A stretch of 64,000 bases of DNA, from positions 62,001 to 126,000 of the forward strand of contig NZ_CP039396.1 of NCBI RefSeq assembly GCF_004803915.1, read 5' to 3'. Source of the stretch: Duncaniella dubosii. GTDB taxonomy: Bacteria; Bacteroidota; Bacteroidia; Bacteroidales; Muribaculaceae. Shown in pieces: positions 1-9,229 of the stretch; position 1 is the stretch's first letter, and each line of letters begins with the position of its first letter. Below the pieces are notes generated by a model that worked only from the letters and a program-made list of their open reading frames with translations, ran no database searches and was not told the DNA's origin. Made by a program: the position numbers and the translations under genes.

Positions 1-373
1 CATTTTTATCGCAGCTCCGACTATCTTATGGGGATTGTTTGCCGTGCTTTGGAGCGGGGCCCCACTATTGGCAGTAGTGCTTTTAGCACGATATATATGG
101 GGTAATGTCACTTATGCCATAGATGACGATGTATTACGCATATCAACACCTTTGAAGTCATTAGCCATCAATATAGACAACATCAAGAAAATACGACGTG
201 GAAAATTCTGGGTTGAAAGTGGCCGAAATTACTCGGCGACTTACATCAAGCTCCGTATTATATACGACAGAAACAGTTACATTTACGTGTCGCCTGAAGA
301 TGAGGAATTATTCGTTGACACGCTGCAAGCTATAAATCCCAATATCGAATATAGCAGCGAACGCGGCTTGTAG
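1..373 (+). CDS. PH-like domain membrane protein, 3' part only
   Basis: The frame is open from the left edge, so the start lies outside the window and the visible part is about 123 residues. It begins with a hydrophobic stretch (about residues 1-30, rich in A, L, V, I and W) that looks like the last membrane segment. A compact alpha/beta domain follows, with the strand pattern YAIDDDVLRIST, a short basic turn (NIKKIRRGK) and a closing helix before the stop. This resembles the bacterial PH-like domains found at the C-terminus of small membrane proteins. No partner or substrate can be inferred. The gene ends 199 bases before pyrK, and a promoter lies in that gap, so it is not part of the pyr operon. 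Confidence 0.5.
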   Translation, partial: IFIAAPTILWGLFAVLWSGAPLLAVVLLARYIWGNVTYAIDDDVLRISTPLKSLAINIDNIKKIRRGKFWVESGRNYSATYIKLRIIYDRNSYIYVSPEDEELFVDTLQAINPNIEYSSERGL

Positions 374-440
374 TCGTAGGCAATACGGACGAAATGCGAT
401 AAATAGAACCGTAATACCCTCCAATGTTTTTATCCCGATT

Positions 441-472
441 TTTGACGGTTTGTAGGGAATTTATTACTTTTG
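441..472 (+). promoter_or_regulatory. Bacteroidales promoter upstream of pyrK
   Basis: A -33 TTTG at 441-444 is followed, after exactly 20 bases, by a -7 TACTTTTG at 465-472, matching the Bacteroidales consensus TTTG-N19-21-TANNTTTG. Transcription would start near 479, leaving a leader of about 95 bases before the pyrK ATG at 573. I see no convincing terminator or attenuator hairpin in that leader. Confidence 0.75.
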
Positions 473-572
473 TGGTGACTGAAGGATTATTGCCTGATGT
501 CACCGCTTATGGATTAGTGCATGGCTTACAAGGCCATTCCGATTCAAGAAATTGAAATGTAATCAATCAACC

Positions 573-1343
573 ATGAAACAAGTTAAAGATTTCATCATTA
601 TTGATAACTGCAAGTCAGGCGACTCATACTGCAGGATGGTTCTTTCACCTGCCGACGGCAGCCGGCTCCCCGAGATGCTTCCGGGGCAGTTTGTCGAAGT
701 CGGAGTAGAAACGTCCGGAGTGCTTCTCCGTCGCCCAATCTCAATCAACGATGTCGATTACGAAGCCAATACACTTACACTCCTTGTCCGGAATGCCGGA
801 CGAGGGACTTCGGCTCTGATGGACATGAAATCAGGCGACAGAATCAACCTTCTGCTGCCCTTGGGCAAGGGGTTTTCCACAGAAGCTCCACAAGGAGCGA
901 AACTCCTCCTCATCGGAGGAGGTGTCGGTGTCGCTCCGCTTCTATATCTCGGAAAGGTGCTGAAGAATGAAGGTTTCGCGCCTGAATTCCTGCTCGGAGC
1001 ACGCACTGCCGCCGATCTCCTCTCACTCGATGAGTTCAAAAGCGTCGGGACAGTACATGTATGCACCGAAGACGGCTCTGACGGAGTAAAGGGATTCGTG
1101 ACCGCTCATCCGTGCCTTTCGGAAGCCTACCACCGTTATTATTGCTGTGGCCCCGCCCCGATGATGAAAGCTGTTGCAGCCGTGGCACGACGCAACGGCA
1201 CTGATTGCGAGGTGTCTCTCGAAAACATGATGGCTTGTGGACTTGGCGCATGTCTGTGTTGCGTCGAGAAGACGGTGAAAGGCAATGTGTGTGTCTGCAC
1301 CGAAGGCCCTGTATTTAACATTAACGAATTAACTTGGGAGTAA
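573..1343 (+). CDS. pyrK: Dihydroorotate dehydrogenase B, electron-transfer subunit
   Basis: This is the FAD and [2Fe-2S] subunit of type 1B dihydroorotate dehydrogenase. It passes electrons from PyrD to NAD+ in pyrimidine synthesis, in the cytoplasm. The 256-residue protein has a ferredoxin-reductase fold. Visible motifs are the flavin-binding RRPISIND (about residue 60), the NAD-binding GGGVGVAPLL (about 115), CGPAPMM (about 200), and a C-terminal cysteine cluster CGLGACLCC followed by VCVC, which binds the iron-sulfur centre. I chose ATG 573 over the upstream TTG at 552 because the family normally starts close to the first beta strand. Its stop overlaps the pyrD start by one base (TAATG), so the two subunits are translationally coupled. 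Confidence 0.95.
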   Translation: MKQVKDFIIIDNCKSGDSYCRMVLSPADGSRLPEMLPGQFVEVGVETSGVLLRRPISINDVDYEANTLTLLVRNAGRGTSALMDMKSGDRINLLLPLGKGFSTEAPQGAKLLLIGGGVGVAPLLYLGKVLKNEGFAPEFLLGARTAADLLSLDEFKSVGTVHVCTEDGSDGVKGFVTAHPCLSEAYHRYYCCGPAPMMKAVAAVARRNGTDCEVSLENMMACGLGACLCCVEKTVKGNVCVCTEGPVFNINELTWE

Positions 1344-2251
1344 TGGCAAATCTTTCAGTCAACATAGGCGGTCTGGAACTCAGCAATCCGGTGATGACCG
1401 CATCGGGAACTTTCGGTTATGGCGAAGAGTTTACACCCTTCATCGACATCGACCGGTTAGGCGCATATATAATAAAAGGTACTACCCTCAATCCACGTCA
1501 GGGCAACGACTATCCGCGCATGGTCGAGACACCGGCCGGCATGCTTAACGCCGTCGGACTCCAGAACAAAGGAGTGGATTACTTCATCGAACGCATCTAT
1601 CCCCGCATCAAGGACTACAAGTCACGGCTTATCGTGAATGTATCCGGTGCAAACGTCGACGATTATGCCGAGACCGCACGCCGTCTCCACCCTCTCGACG
1701 GAATAAAGGCCATCGAGGTCAATATTTCGTGTCCCAACGTCAAGGAGGGAGGAATGGCATTCGGCACGACAACCAACGGAGCAGCATCCGTCACCCGGGC
1801 AGTCCGTCAGGCATACCCCGACAAGACCCTGATTGTAAAACTCTCTCCCAACGTGACATCAATTGCCGACATCGCACGAGCCGTCGAAGCCGAAGGCGCA
1901 GACTCCGTTTCGCTTATCAACACACTCATGGGCATGTCGATTGATGTGGAAAAACGCCGTCCTCATCTGTCGACCGTCACAGGAGGCCTTTCCGGACCTG
2001 CGGTGCGCCCCGTCGCAGTCCGTATGGTTTGGCAAGTGGCAAAAGCCGTAAAAATCCCGGTCATCGGACTTGGAGGCATCATGAACGGCCGCGACGCCAT
2101 CGAATTCATGCTCGCCGGCGCACGAGCCGTCGAGATAGGCACTGCCAATTTCGTAGACCCCGCAGTGACAATGAAAGTCATCGACTTCATGGAAGACTAC
2201 TGCCGGCGACACGGCATAAACGACATCAATGAGATTGTAGGCTGTATCTAA
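1343..2251 (+). CDS. pyrD: Dihydroorotate dehydrogenase B, catalytic subunit
   Basis: This FMN-dependent subunit oxidises dihydroorotate to orotate, the fourth step of pyrimidine synthesis, and forms a heterotetramer with PyrK. The 302 residues give a TIM barrel with ASGTFGYGEE near the N-terminus, KGTTLNPRQGN, the catalytic-cysteine segment VNISCPN (about residue 130, Cys as base, typical of class 1), VKLSPN, and the phosphate-binding end GLGGIMNGRDA followed by ARAVEIGTANF. The start is the ATG that overlaps the pyrK stop, preceded by GGGAG. A further in-frame codon three triplets upstream lies inside pyrK and is unlikely to be used. Length and motifs are normal for the family. Confidence 0.96.
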   Translation: MANLSVNIGGLELSNPVMTASGTFGYGEEFTPFIDIDRLGAYIIKGTTLNPRQGNDYPRMVETPAGMLNAVGLQNKGVDYFIERIYPRIKDYKSRLIVNVSGANVDDYAETARRLHPLDGIKAIEVNISCPNVKEGGMAFGTTTNGAASVTRAVRQAYPDKTLIVKLSPNVTSIADIARAVEAEGADSVSLINTLMGMSIDVEKRRPHLSTVTGGLSGPAVRPVAVRMVWQVAKAVKIPVIGLGGIMNGRDAIEFMLAGARAVEIGTANFVDPAVTMKVIDFMEDYCRRHGINDINEIVGCI

Positions 2252-2299
2252 CATGAGACAGCCTGCAATTAAATCAGAATGACACATCATTTTAACGCA

Positions 2300-2704
2300 A
2301 TGAAATCAGCCCGCACCGCAATCCGCCTCTCCGTCATCGTCGCATGTGCGATGAATCTGTGTGCATGCTCACATCTGAGTAAAGAGGCCGAAGAAATCAT
2401 CGGTACATATTACAATACCGAGCTATCGCAGACCGACCCCGTCATGGAGCTGCACAAAGATGCAAAATGTATAATCCGGGCAATAAAACCGGGAATCCTG
2501 ACGTATAGCGTAGACGGAAAGTGGAATGTGGAAAATGATTCATTGATTGTTACGCTCGACCCCGAAAGCATGACTTTTGAAGGTGACAGCACTCTTATCG
2601 GACGAATACCGACACGCATTGCCCAGAAAGTTGTCAGCTATAATGATTTCTCACTACAGCTTGAGACCGACGGCATCACCTATCTATATCAGAGGCGTAA
2701 ATAA
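2300..2704 (+). CDS. Small lipocalin-like lipoprotein
   Basis: This is a 134-residue secreted protein of unknown role. It opens with a basic and hydrophobic signal peptide ending in a lipobox-like NLCAC, so it is probably a lipoprotein. The mature part is mostly predicted beta strand, with an alternating pattern around GTYYNTE, GKWNVENDSLIV and DFSLQLETDG. That pattern recalls the small lipocalin-like barrels common in Bacteroidota (fold is inference). An upstream ATG at 2279 would add seven residues before the basic n-region; ATG 2300 gives a cleaner signal peptide. The gene follows pyrD by 48 bases on the same strand and may be co-transcribed, but nothing links it to pyrimidine synthesis. 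Confidence 0.6.
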   Translation: MKSARTAIRLSVIVACAMNLCACSHLSKEAEEIIGTYYNTELSQTDPVMELHKDAKCIIRAIKPGILTYSVDGKWNVENDSLIVTLDPESMTFEGDSTLIGRIPTRIAQKVVSYNDFSLQLETDGITYLYQRRK

Positions 2705-2773
2705 CGTGCCTGCTTCCTCCGAAAAGTTTAGTATCCTGATGTGTTTTTCCATTTATCCTCTTTTTAAACATTT

Positions 2774-3268
2774 ATGAAACACGCATTTTTATTTAGTTGT
2801 ATAATCTGCGGAGCGTTGTCTTTCAATTCATGCGGTGGCTCTGATTCTATAGCGGAGCGCATTTCGGCAGCCGAACTTGCATTAGCCAATGAAAACGTCG
2901 ACGCAACACGCCAACTGTGCGGTGAAATCATCGGACAAAAAGACCGCCAGTCAGTTGAAGCCAAGCAGATGGCACGGCTGTCCATCCTCTATATGCAGCT
3001 CAACGAACGGACTGATGATCCGGAAGATGTGGAGTATGCCGTCCAATGCTTCCGCGAGGCATTCAAGATAAATGCCGATTCTGCAAAAGCCTATTATTCG
3101 TCACTGCCGGTCGAGCAGGACAAATATGCCATGACTCTTGCAACAATAGTCCATACTCTTGACAATCCTCGCGAGATACCTGCCGACCATGACTGTGACC
3201 CGACAACAACCGATGCTGATGAACTTCAGCAAATGAATGCTGAGACTGATAATTCTCAGCCGGAATAA
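2774..3268 (+). CDS. TPR-like alpha-helical lipoprotein
   Basis: This 164-residue lipoprotein has a signal peptide (MKHAFLFSCIICGALS) and lipobox FNSC. After a GGS linker the rest is almost wholly helical. Helix pairs with A/L/Y spacing (residues about 25-115, for example AVQCFREAFKINADSAKAYY) look like two or three TPR-type repeats, which usually mediate protein contacts in the periplasm. The tail is acidic and disordered (rich in D, T and E). It lies 69 bases after the previous lipoprotein on the same strand. Function is unknown. Confidence 0.6.
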   Translation: MKHAFLFSCIICGALSFNSCGGSDSIAERISAAELALANENVDATRQLCGEIIGQKDRQSVEAKQMARLSILYMQLNERTDDPEDVEYAVQCFREAFKINADSAKAYYSSLPVEQDKYAMTLATIVHTLDNPREIPADHDCDPTTTDADELQQMNAETDNSQPE

Positions 3269-3311
3269 GACGTGGCGGAGTCTAAACACTGTACACACTG
3301 AAAACAAATCT

Positions 3312-3644
3312 ATGGACTGGAAAGATATTTTAGCGCAGAAAGTGAATGACGGAGAACTTGCCCGCGAAGAATTCGTCATTGAAGAAAAAAACGACAAGAA
3401 AACACCCGACGTTATCGATGTGTGCATTGACCGCAAAGGTCGCAACGGGAAAACAGCCACAATAGCCAGCGGATTTACATGTGACGATGACGAACTTAAG
3501 AAAATCGCATCGAAGCTGAAAATCTGCCTCTCGACCGGAGGTTCGGCACGTGGAGGAGAAATCCTGATTCAAGGCGAACGCCTCGACGAGACAAAAAAAA
3601 TATTATCGGAACTCGGATTCAAGATAAAAGGCTACCGCAAATAG
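3312..3644 (+). CDS. SUI1/eIF1-like translation initiation factor
   Basis: This 110-residue protein carries a SUI1 domain over its C-terminal 80 residues. It has the basic segment DRKGRNGKTATIASGF, the conserved LKICLSTGGSARGGEILIQG, and an end in LGFKIKGYRK. The family is eIF1 in eukaryotes and archaea and YciH in bacteria, where it helps monitor start-codon choice. Its role in Bacteroidota has not been settled as far as I know. A longer open frame begins at 3237, but it overlaps the previous gene. ATG 3312 gives the normal family length and starts just before the domain. It is followed 13 bases later by the helicase-nuclease gene. Confidence 0.85.
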   Translation: MDWKDILAQKVNDGELAREEFVIEEKNDKKTPDVIDVCIDRKGRNGKTATIASGFTCDDDELKKIASKLKICLSTGGSARGGEILIQGERLDETKKILSELGFKIKGYRK

Positions 3645-3657
3645 CAGACTGTCCATC

Positions 3658-6600
3658 ATGATTAACATCTACAAGGCTTCAGCCGGTTCAGGCAAAACCT
3701 ATACCCTTGCCCGCGAATACATAAAACTGATTCTCGGATATAAAGACGAGGAAGGTCGCTACCGCCTCAACCGTCGCGGAGGTCTTGCCCACCGCTCAGT
3801 ACTCGCAATTACCTTTACGAACAAGGCCACCGAGGAAATGAAGACCCGTATCATACACGAACTGGCGGTGATTGCAGGTCTCGAAAAAGGATGGACAAAG
3901 GAGAGTCCGTATGCCGACGAACTTTGCACAACATTCGGCTGCTCGCGCGGAGAACTGAAGACCGTAGCGGCAAGAGCGCTTCGCGATCTGCTCTACGATT
4001 TCAATTTTTTCAGCGTCTCGACAATCGACTCTTTTTTCCAGACAATACTCCGCTCTTTTGCACGCGAGGCCGAGGTCGCAGGCAATTATGAACTTGAGCT
4101 TAACGACGAAGCCATAATCGGCATGAGCGTCGACAAACTCCTGCAGGATCTTAACCACGGCGAAAATAACAAACGCACACGCTATCTCATAAACTGGCTG
4201 TCCAGCTACATGACACAGCTCATCGAAGATGGCATGCCGTTCAATGTATTCAACCGCTCACTTCCGATACATCGCAATCTTATCCAGTTCATCAACAAGA
4301 TAACCGATGATTTCTATCGCGAAAACGAAGCCCGGCTGTTGGACTATCTCTCCGACGAGACAAAATTCAATGATTTCAAAAACAGAGTCTATTCACAGCT
4401 AAAATCCATAAAGCACCAGACGGCCGAAGCCTGCACTGAAGCGCTCGACATGATTTCCACATGTGGCATGAGCGATATGGTCAAGACTCACGTCACAAAC
4501 GGACTGCGTAAATGGGCATCCAAAGGTTATGTGTCTGACGGCTATTCGCAGAGCATGGCAAATGCGATGGACGACATCACCACAGCCTATAAAAAGCCTA
4601 AAAAAGGACAGCCCGCACCCTCCGACGAGCTTAACGGAATCATTGCCAAAGCCCTCGACATGGTAAGATTCTGTGACGGACAGGTAGGGACACTCCAGCT
4701 TATTGCAGCCAATCTATATCAGCTCGGTCTGCTATCGTCACTTGCGGAGTATATCGACAAGTACCGGCGTGAGAATTCCACAATATTACTAAGCGACACC
4801 AACGCTCTGATTTCAAGAATAATCGGCACTGAAGATGCCCCGTTTCTCTATGAGCGCGTAGGCGTATGGTTCAGACACTATCTCATCGACGAGTTTCAGG
4901 ATACATCATTCAGCCAGTGGAGCAATATCCGTCCGCTTATAAACGAAAGTCTTGCTTACGAATATGACAATCTCGTCATCGGTGATGAAAAACAATGTAT
5001 CTACCGTTTCCGTAACAGCGACCCATCACTCCTCCACAACCTGCACACCGACAGCATGGCAGAAGGACGGTGTGAAGTGCGTGGTGACAGCATATCGGAA
5101 AACACAAACTGGCGTTCATCATCAGATGTCATAAGATTTAACAATACATTCTTCTCCGCCCTTGTCAGGAATCTCGGCTATGAGGAAATCTATTCCAACG
5201 TAGCGCAACAGATTTCAAAAAAACACGCCGATCATCGCGGCTATGTCAGAGTCAGAATGTATGACGGTGATAAGAAATCTGACTGGTTGCCGGAAGCACT
5301 TGAAAATCTGACTCACGAACTGCGCCGGCAACTTGAATCAGGATATCGTCCCGGCGACATAGCGATTCTGGTCAGGAAACGCGACGAGGGCAATATAATC
5401 ATCAGGCATCTTGAGGACACGGTAAAATCCGACCCACAGTTTCCTCCTTTCCGCATCGTATCCGATGCCTCATTGTTTCTTGGAAATTCACCGACGGTCG
5501 GACTCATCGTCAGCCGTCTCAAGCTTATCAGTGCTACGGATTTTGCCTCCGGCCCGCGAAAAAAGACAAAACGTGAGATTGCAACCCTGATTAACAGCTT
5601 CGAAAATGAAAAGAGCCGTGGAGCAAGTTCTTCGGAGTCTCTGCTAAAGGCTATCGCGATTCTTGAGTCCGGCTCAAAAGATGCCGGACATGAGGATGCT
5701 CCGGTAGCAGATGGTCAGGATAGCCGGACATCATCCGTGTCTTCCGCATCGGAAACTTCAGTCGATCTCATATCTCTTGTCGAAGAAATCGTCTCGACAT
5801 ACATCCCCGAAGCAAACCTGAAAGAAGAAAATCTATATATCAACGCGTTTCAGGACCTTGTGACGGAATTTGTCGGCAGAGGCCACGGAGACATCCGCTC
5901 ATTCCTGTCATGGTGGGATGAAAAAGGCTATGCCACGCCGGTAGCAGGCGCTCAGGACGATTCGGCGCTGAATATACTCACCATACATAAATCAAAAGGT
6001 CTGGAATATCCCTGTGTCCACATTCCTTTTGCAGAAATGACCGAAAGCAATCGGCCTGAACCGGCATGGTTCGAACTCAAGTCGATACCCGGAATACCCG
6101 ACGAACTCCTTCCCCTATGCTTCCTCTTGAACTGTCATCAGCCATGAGGAGGACACCTTTTGAGGATCGATACGATGAAGTCTGCCGGCAAAAGAAACTT
6201 GACACTGTAAACCTCCTCTACGTAGCATTCACACGTGCCGTTAACGAACTTTGCATAGGATTCCCCAAACCAAACCGAGAGCAAAAAATATTGCATCCGA
6301 TCTGATAGATGCGATAGACATGTGCACACCCGAATTCTGCCATGAGCTTGAAAGCGGCGACAACCTGTCAGGCAGCATGTCACCCTACACCTATTTCTCT
6401 TTTGCAGATGAAACAATAACCATCGGCTCTCCGACAATTCCACAAGCTAAAGAAAAAAGCGAAAAGACAGCCCTGACTCCGGGTGAGTTATGGGATATGG
6501 GCGAATACTACACCCACACCCAACGCAATATCTGGGACAATACAACCCTTGAAGATAAATACTACAACATCGAGGATGCACGCGACCGAGGCATAATGCT

Positions 6601-7018
6601 CCACGACACGATGGCAAACATTCTGACCGTAAAGGACGTTGAAGTCGCAATCAACAGCCTGCGTCATTCTAAAAAAGCCAAGGAGCTGACAGCGGCAGAC
6701 ATTTCTGAAATCCATGCCATAATCATGGACCGCGTAAATGATCCAAAAGCGGCCGGATGGTTTGAAGGATATAAGAAAGTGATGATTGAACGTCCGATTG
6801 CAATCGGAGGCGACGACTCGCGCCGACCTGACAGAGTCGTATGGACTGCTGACGGGTATATCGATGTAATCGACTTCAAAAGTGGAAATCAAAAACCTCA
6901 GCGCTACATCAAACAGGTCAAGGAATACGTCGGACTAATGTCAATGCTCGGCTATAAAAACGTCAGAGGCTTCCTCTACTACCTTGACACCGGACAGATT
7001 GTGAAGATAACGGATTAA
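3658..7018 (+). CDS. AddA-like UvrD/RecB helicase-nuclease (two frameshifts)
   Basis: This is a superfamily 1 DNA helicase with a C-terminal RecB-type nuclease, the AddA-like subunit used for double-strand-break repair. Motifs in order are Walker A ASAGSGKT (residues 8-15), TFTNKATEEMK, LIDEFQDT (Walker B), IGDEKQCIYRFR, NWRSS, and LTIHKSKGLEYP; then, after the first break, NLLYVAFTRA (motif VI) and a nuclease signature VIDFKSG near the end. The reading frame breaks twice: near 6114-6117 (CCCC; a fifth C restores LLPPMLPL) and near 6285-6290 (AAAAAA; a seventh A restores EQKNIASD). With both repairs the protein is 1,120 residues, normal for the family. No AddB-like gene is adjacent. It could be a true pseudogene, but assembly error is the better explanation. 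Confidence 0.85.
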
Positions 7019-7049
7019 GTAGCCGTTTATCCGCCATTGATACCGCCAC

Positions 7050-9116
7050 TCAATGCAGGATAGAGGTTGAAATATTCTTCCCGCCGTTCAGTTCTCCCGT
7101 CTGACTCACTTTTTTACCATAATTGATAGTGTAGGTCACATTCAGTGATATTCGGCGATGGAAGTCCGAGCCAAACCGGGTCATTTCACAGCCATACCAA
7201 CGGGCTGTCAACGAATCTTTGCTGATTTTCCAAGACGATTGCAACAGATTGACAACCGATAGCTGGATATTCCATCCGCGAGAGGCCCATCCCGCACCTG
7301 CTGAATATGACATCGGCATCTTTCGAAGATAGGCCGTCTCCCCGTCAACATAACTGCTTCCTGAATCCCAGTAAGCGTTAAAGAAAAATTTTCCGAGATA
7401 GTAGTCAATATTTACACTGGCGTTAAACGGACAGTGAGAAATACTGTTGCTACCCGTCGTCTTGTAAAGCAATAGTCTTGGAGAAACGGATAACGAGAGT
7501 TTACCATTGATAAACTTTCCTGTCAGACTTCCTCCAATCTGTCCGTGATTATAGTCTCCGTCATTCTGATATTTTTTCAACATCATGCCGTCCGGTCCGT
7601 CGGGAGTATAGACCGGTATCTGGCGATTAATAATCCTGAACAGAACCGCGTATGCCGACATTTGCCAAGTGTTGCCGGGCAGAAAAGTATAGCTTATATT
7701 GGCTGCCACATGACGTGAACAATCCAGATCCGGGTTACCGCTTACATACATAAGTTCCGATTGCTGAATGACATTGGGATTCTTCATCGTTGCATCCGGC
7801 GACATTGTAGCATATTGGAACCACAGACTCAGCGAATTTTTATGATTAGGAGCATACTGCAAATTGATATGTGTAAACGGATAGCGTTCGTCCATCGTTT
7901 TACCGTTTATGAAGTTTGACTCGAAGGCATAACCGCCGTCAATACTACCGGAAACATGCCGGCAATTTAAAGATAGCCCCAGAGACACACCCGTGAATGT
8001 CTGGCGGAAACGATTGACTGCGACACTTGAACCGGAATAGTCAATCTTTGTACGCCCTCCACCTGACGACACACTTGAAAACAGTGTGATCTTATCAGTC
8101 AAGTATTTGTTAGCCTGAACCGTAGTACGCAGCCACCAAGAATCTTCGTCCGCATGATTTTCAATCGATTCGTCTCCTGCCGAATAATTGGACATTGTGT
8201 TATTACCTATGAATTCGGCTTGGAAATTACCATTGACCGACCATCCATTGCCAAGAGCGGCATAAAGTTCGCTGTCCCAACCGAGAGCATTATTTGCAGA
8301 AGGAGATTCTGTGTGAAATGCCTCCGACGGATAGAGACTTGAAAAATTTACATATCCCGAAGTACTATATTCCGGGATTTGGATTCGACGATATGAGACA
8401 AGATTTCTAAATGAGAATTTATCGTTTCTGTTCCATGATGCCCTGAAAGCGGAATAGAAACCTCTCTGGCGGTATCGTGCCGCTTCCGTCCCGTGCTCAC
8501 GTCGGACAGTCTGTGACTCCAACCTGAATGTTTCATTCGCGGCTGAGCCTATATGGGAATTATAGTCATAATCACCGGATACCATAAGGTCATACTCCAT
8601 CTTTCGGCAAGCGAACTTTGAATACACTGAAGCCTCTCCACTGTGTACCAGAAATCGTTCTTTACCATTTAATTTAGTATAACCTCCGTATGTATATGAG
8701 TGTGTGATGAAGTTTACAACATGTTGCGAACGCTGAAATCTCGGATCGACAGGAAAATCAAGATATTCAACCCGTTTTACATCTTCCGGATTAAGTCCGC
8801 TAATATCCTCGTCGGTGGCGGGATGATAATTTATAAACAAACGTACCCCTTGATTATCAACTGTCTTCACAGTTTCTGCAATAGGATTTACACTCAATTG
8901 CGGAATATTCATATGGGAAAGCAGCGAAATGCCGCCGGATGCTGTTGACTTCTGGTTTACAGACGGGATATAGACCGTCTTGGTTGCGCTTGTGCGCTGT
9001 GCATCGGCGACAACGGTTACTTCTCCAAGTTCTTTTACGGTCACAGTATCCGGCTCGGTGATCTGTCCGTGTGCCACAAGAGGGAGCACTATCAATGGTA
9101 ATATATAATGTTTCAT
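7050..9116 (-). CDS. TonB-receptor-like outer membrane beta-barrel protein
   Basis: This 688-residue outer membrane protein has a signal peptide (MKHYILPLIVLPLVAHG), then a short segment VKELGEVTVVADAQR that marks the start of a TonB-receptor-like plug. The plug continues with NPEDVKRVEYLDFPVDPRF, the usual plug motif before the barrel. From about residue 140 to the end the sequence alternates polar and aromatic residues, as expected for a beta barrel. It lacks the N-terminal carboxypeptidase-like domain of SusC and has no SusD partner, so it is the smaller barrel type often found beside two-component systems. Ligand is unknown. It is divergent from the kinase gene, and the shared 113-base gap carries repeats that the regulator probably binds. 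Confidence 0.8.
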   Translation of the reverse strand: MKHYILPLIVLPLVAHGQITEPDTVTVKELGEVTVVADAQRTSATKTVYIPSVNQKSTASGGISLLSHMNIPQLSVNPIAETVKTVDNQGVRLFINYHPATDEDISGLNPEDVKRVEYLDFPVDPRFQRSQHVVNFITHSYTYGGYTKLNGKERFLVHSGEASVYSKFACRKMEYDLMVSGDYDYNSHIGSAANETFRLESQTVRREHGTEAARYRQRGFYSAFRASWNRNDKFSFRNLVSYRRIQIPEYSTSGYVNFSSLYPSEAFHTESPSANNALGWDSELYAALGNGWSVNGNFQAEFIGNNTMSNYSAGDESIENHADEDSWWLRTTVQANKYLTDKITLFSSVSSGGGRTKIDYSGSSVAVNRFRQTFTGVSLGLSLNCRHVSGSIDGGYAFESNFINGKTMDERYPFTHINLQYAPNHKNSLSLWFQYATMSPDATMKNPNVIQQSELMYVSGNPDLDCSRHVAANISYTFLPGNTWQMSAYAVLFRIINRQIPVYTPDGPDGMMLKKYQNDGDYNHGQIGGSLTGKFINGKLSLSVSPRLLLYKTTGSNSISHCPFNASVNIDYYLGKFFFNAYWDSGSSYVDGETAYLRKMPMSYSAGAGWASRGWNIQLSVVNLLQSSWKISKDSLTARWYGCEMTRFGSDFHRRISLNVTYTINYGKKVSQTGELNGGKNISTSILH

Positions 9117-9139
9117 GTCGCGAAATTACCCTGTTATGT

Positions 9140-9176
9140 CTTAATCAATCCTTATGCTCCCTTATTTAGTCTTAAT
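9140..9176. promoter_or_regulatory. Four CTTA direct repeats, probable response-regulator box
   Basis: CTTAAT begins at 9140, CTTATG at 9151, CTTATT at 9161 and CTTAAT at 9171, so four near-identical half-sites lie 11, 10 and 10 bases apart on one face of the helix. OmpR-class regulators bind direct repeats with this spacing, and CTTAAT with an 11-base period is also the enterobacterial PmrA box. The array sits in the divergent gap between the outer membrane protein and the kinase gene, so the encoded regulator probably controls both. Confidence 0.6.
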
Positions 9177-9214
9177 CTTTCAGTAAGAGTGAATCGGGAT
9201 TGGCTGAATTTTAA

Positions 9215-9222
9215 TAAATTTG
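9215..9222 (+). promoter_or_regulatory. Possible -7 element of the kinase-regulator operon
   Basis: TAAATTTG fits the -7 consensus TANNTTTG, but 20 bases upstream there is no TTTG (GAAT instead). A missing -33 would fit a promoter that needs an activator. The start would lie very close to the ATG at 9230, giving an almost leaderless mRNA, so this call is tentative. Confidence 0.3.
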
Positions 9223-9229
9223 CACTGAG

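Noticed and set aside
6066..7018. Two separate small genes downstream of the helicase
   Set aside because: They are the continuation of the helicase-nuclease after two frameshifts: motif VI and the nuclease motif lie in them and the junctions restore conserved sequence.
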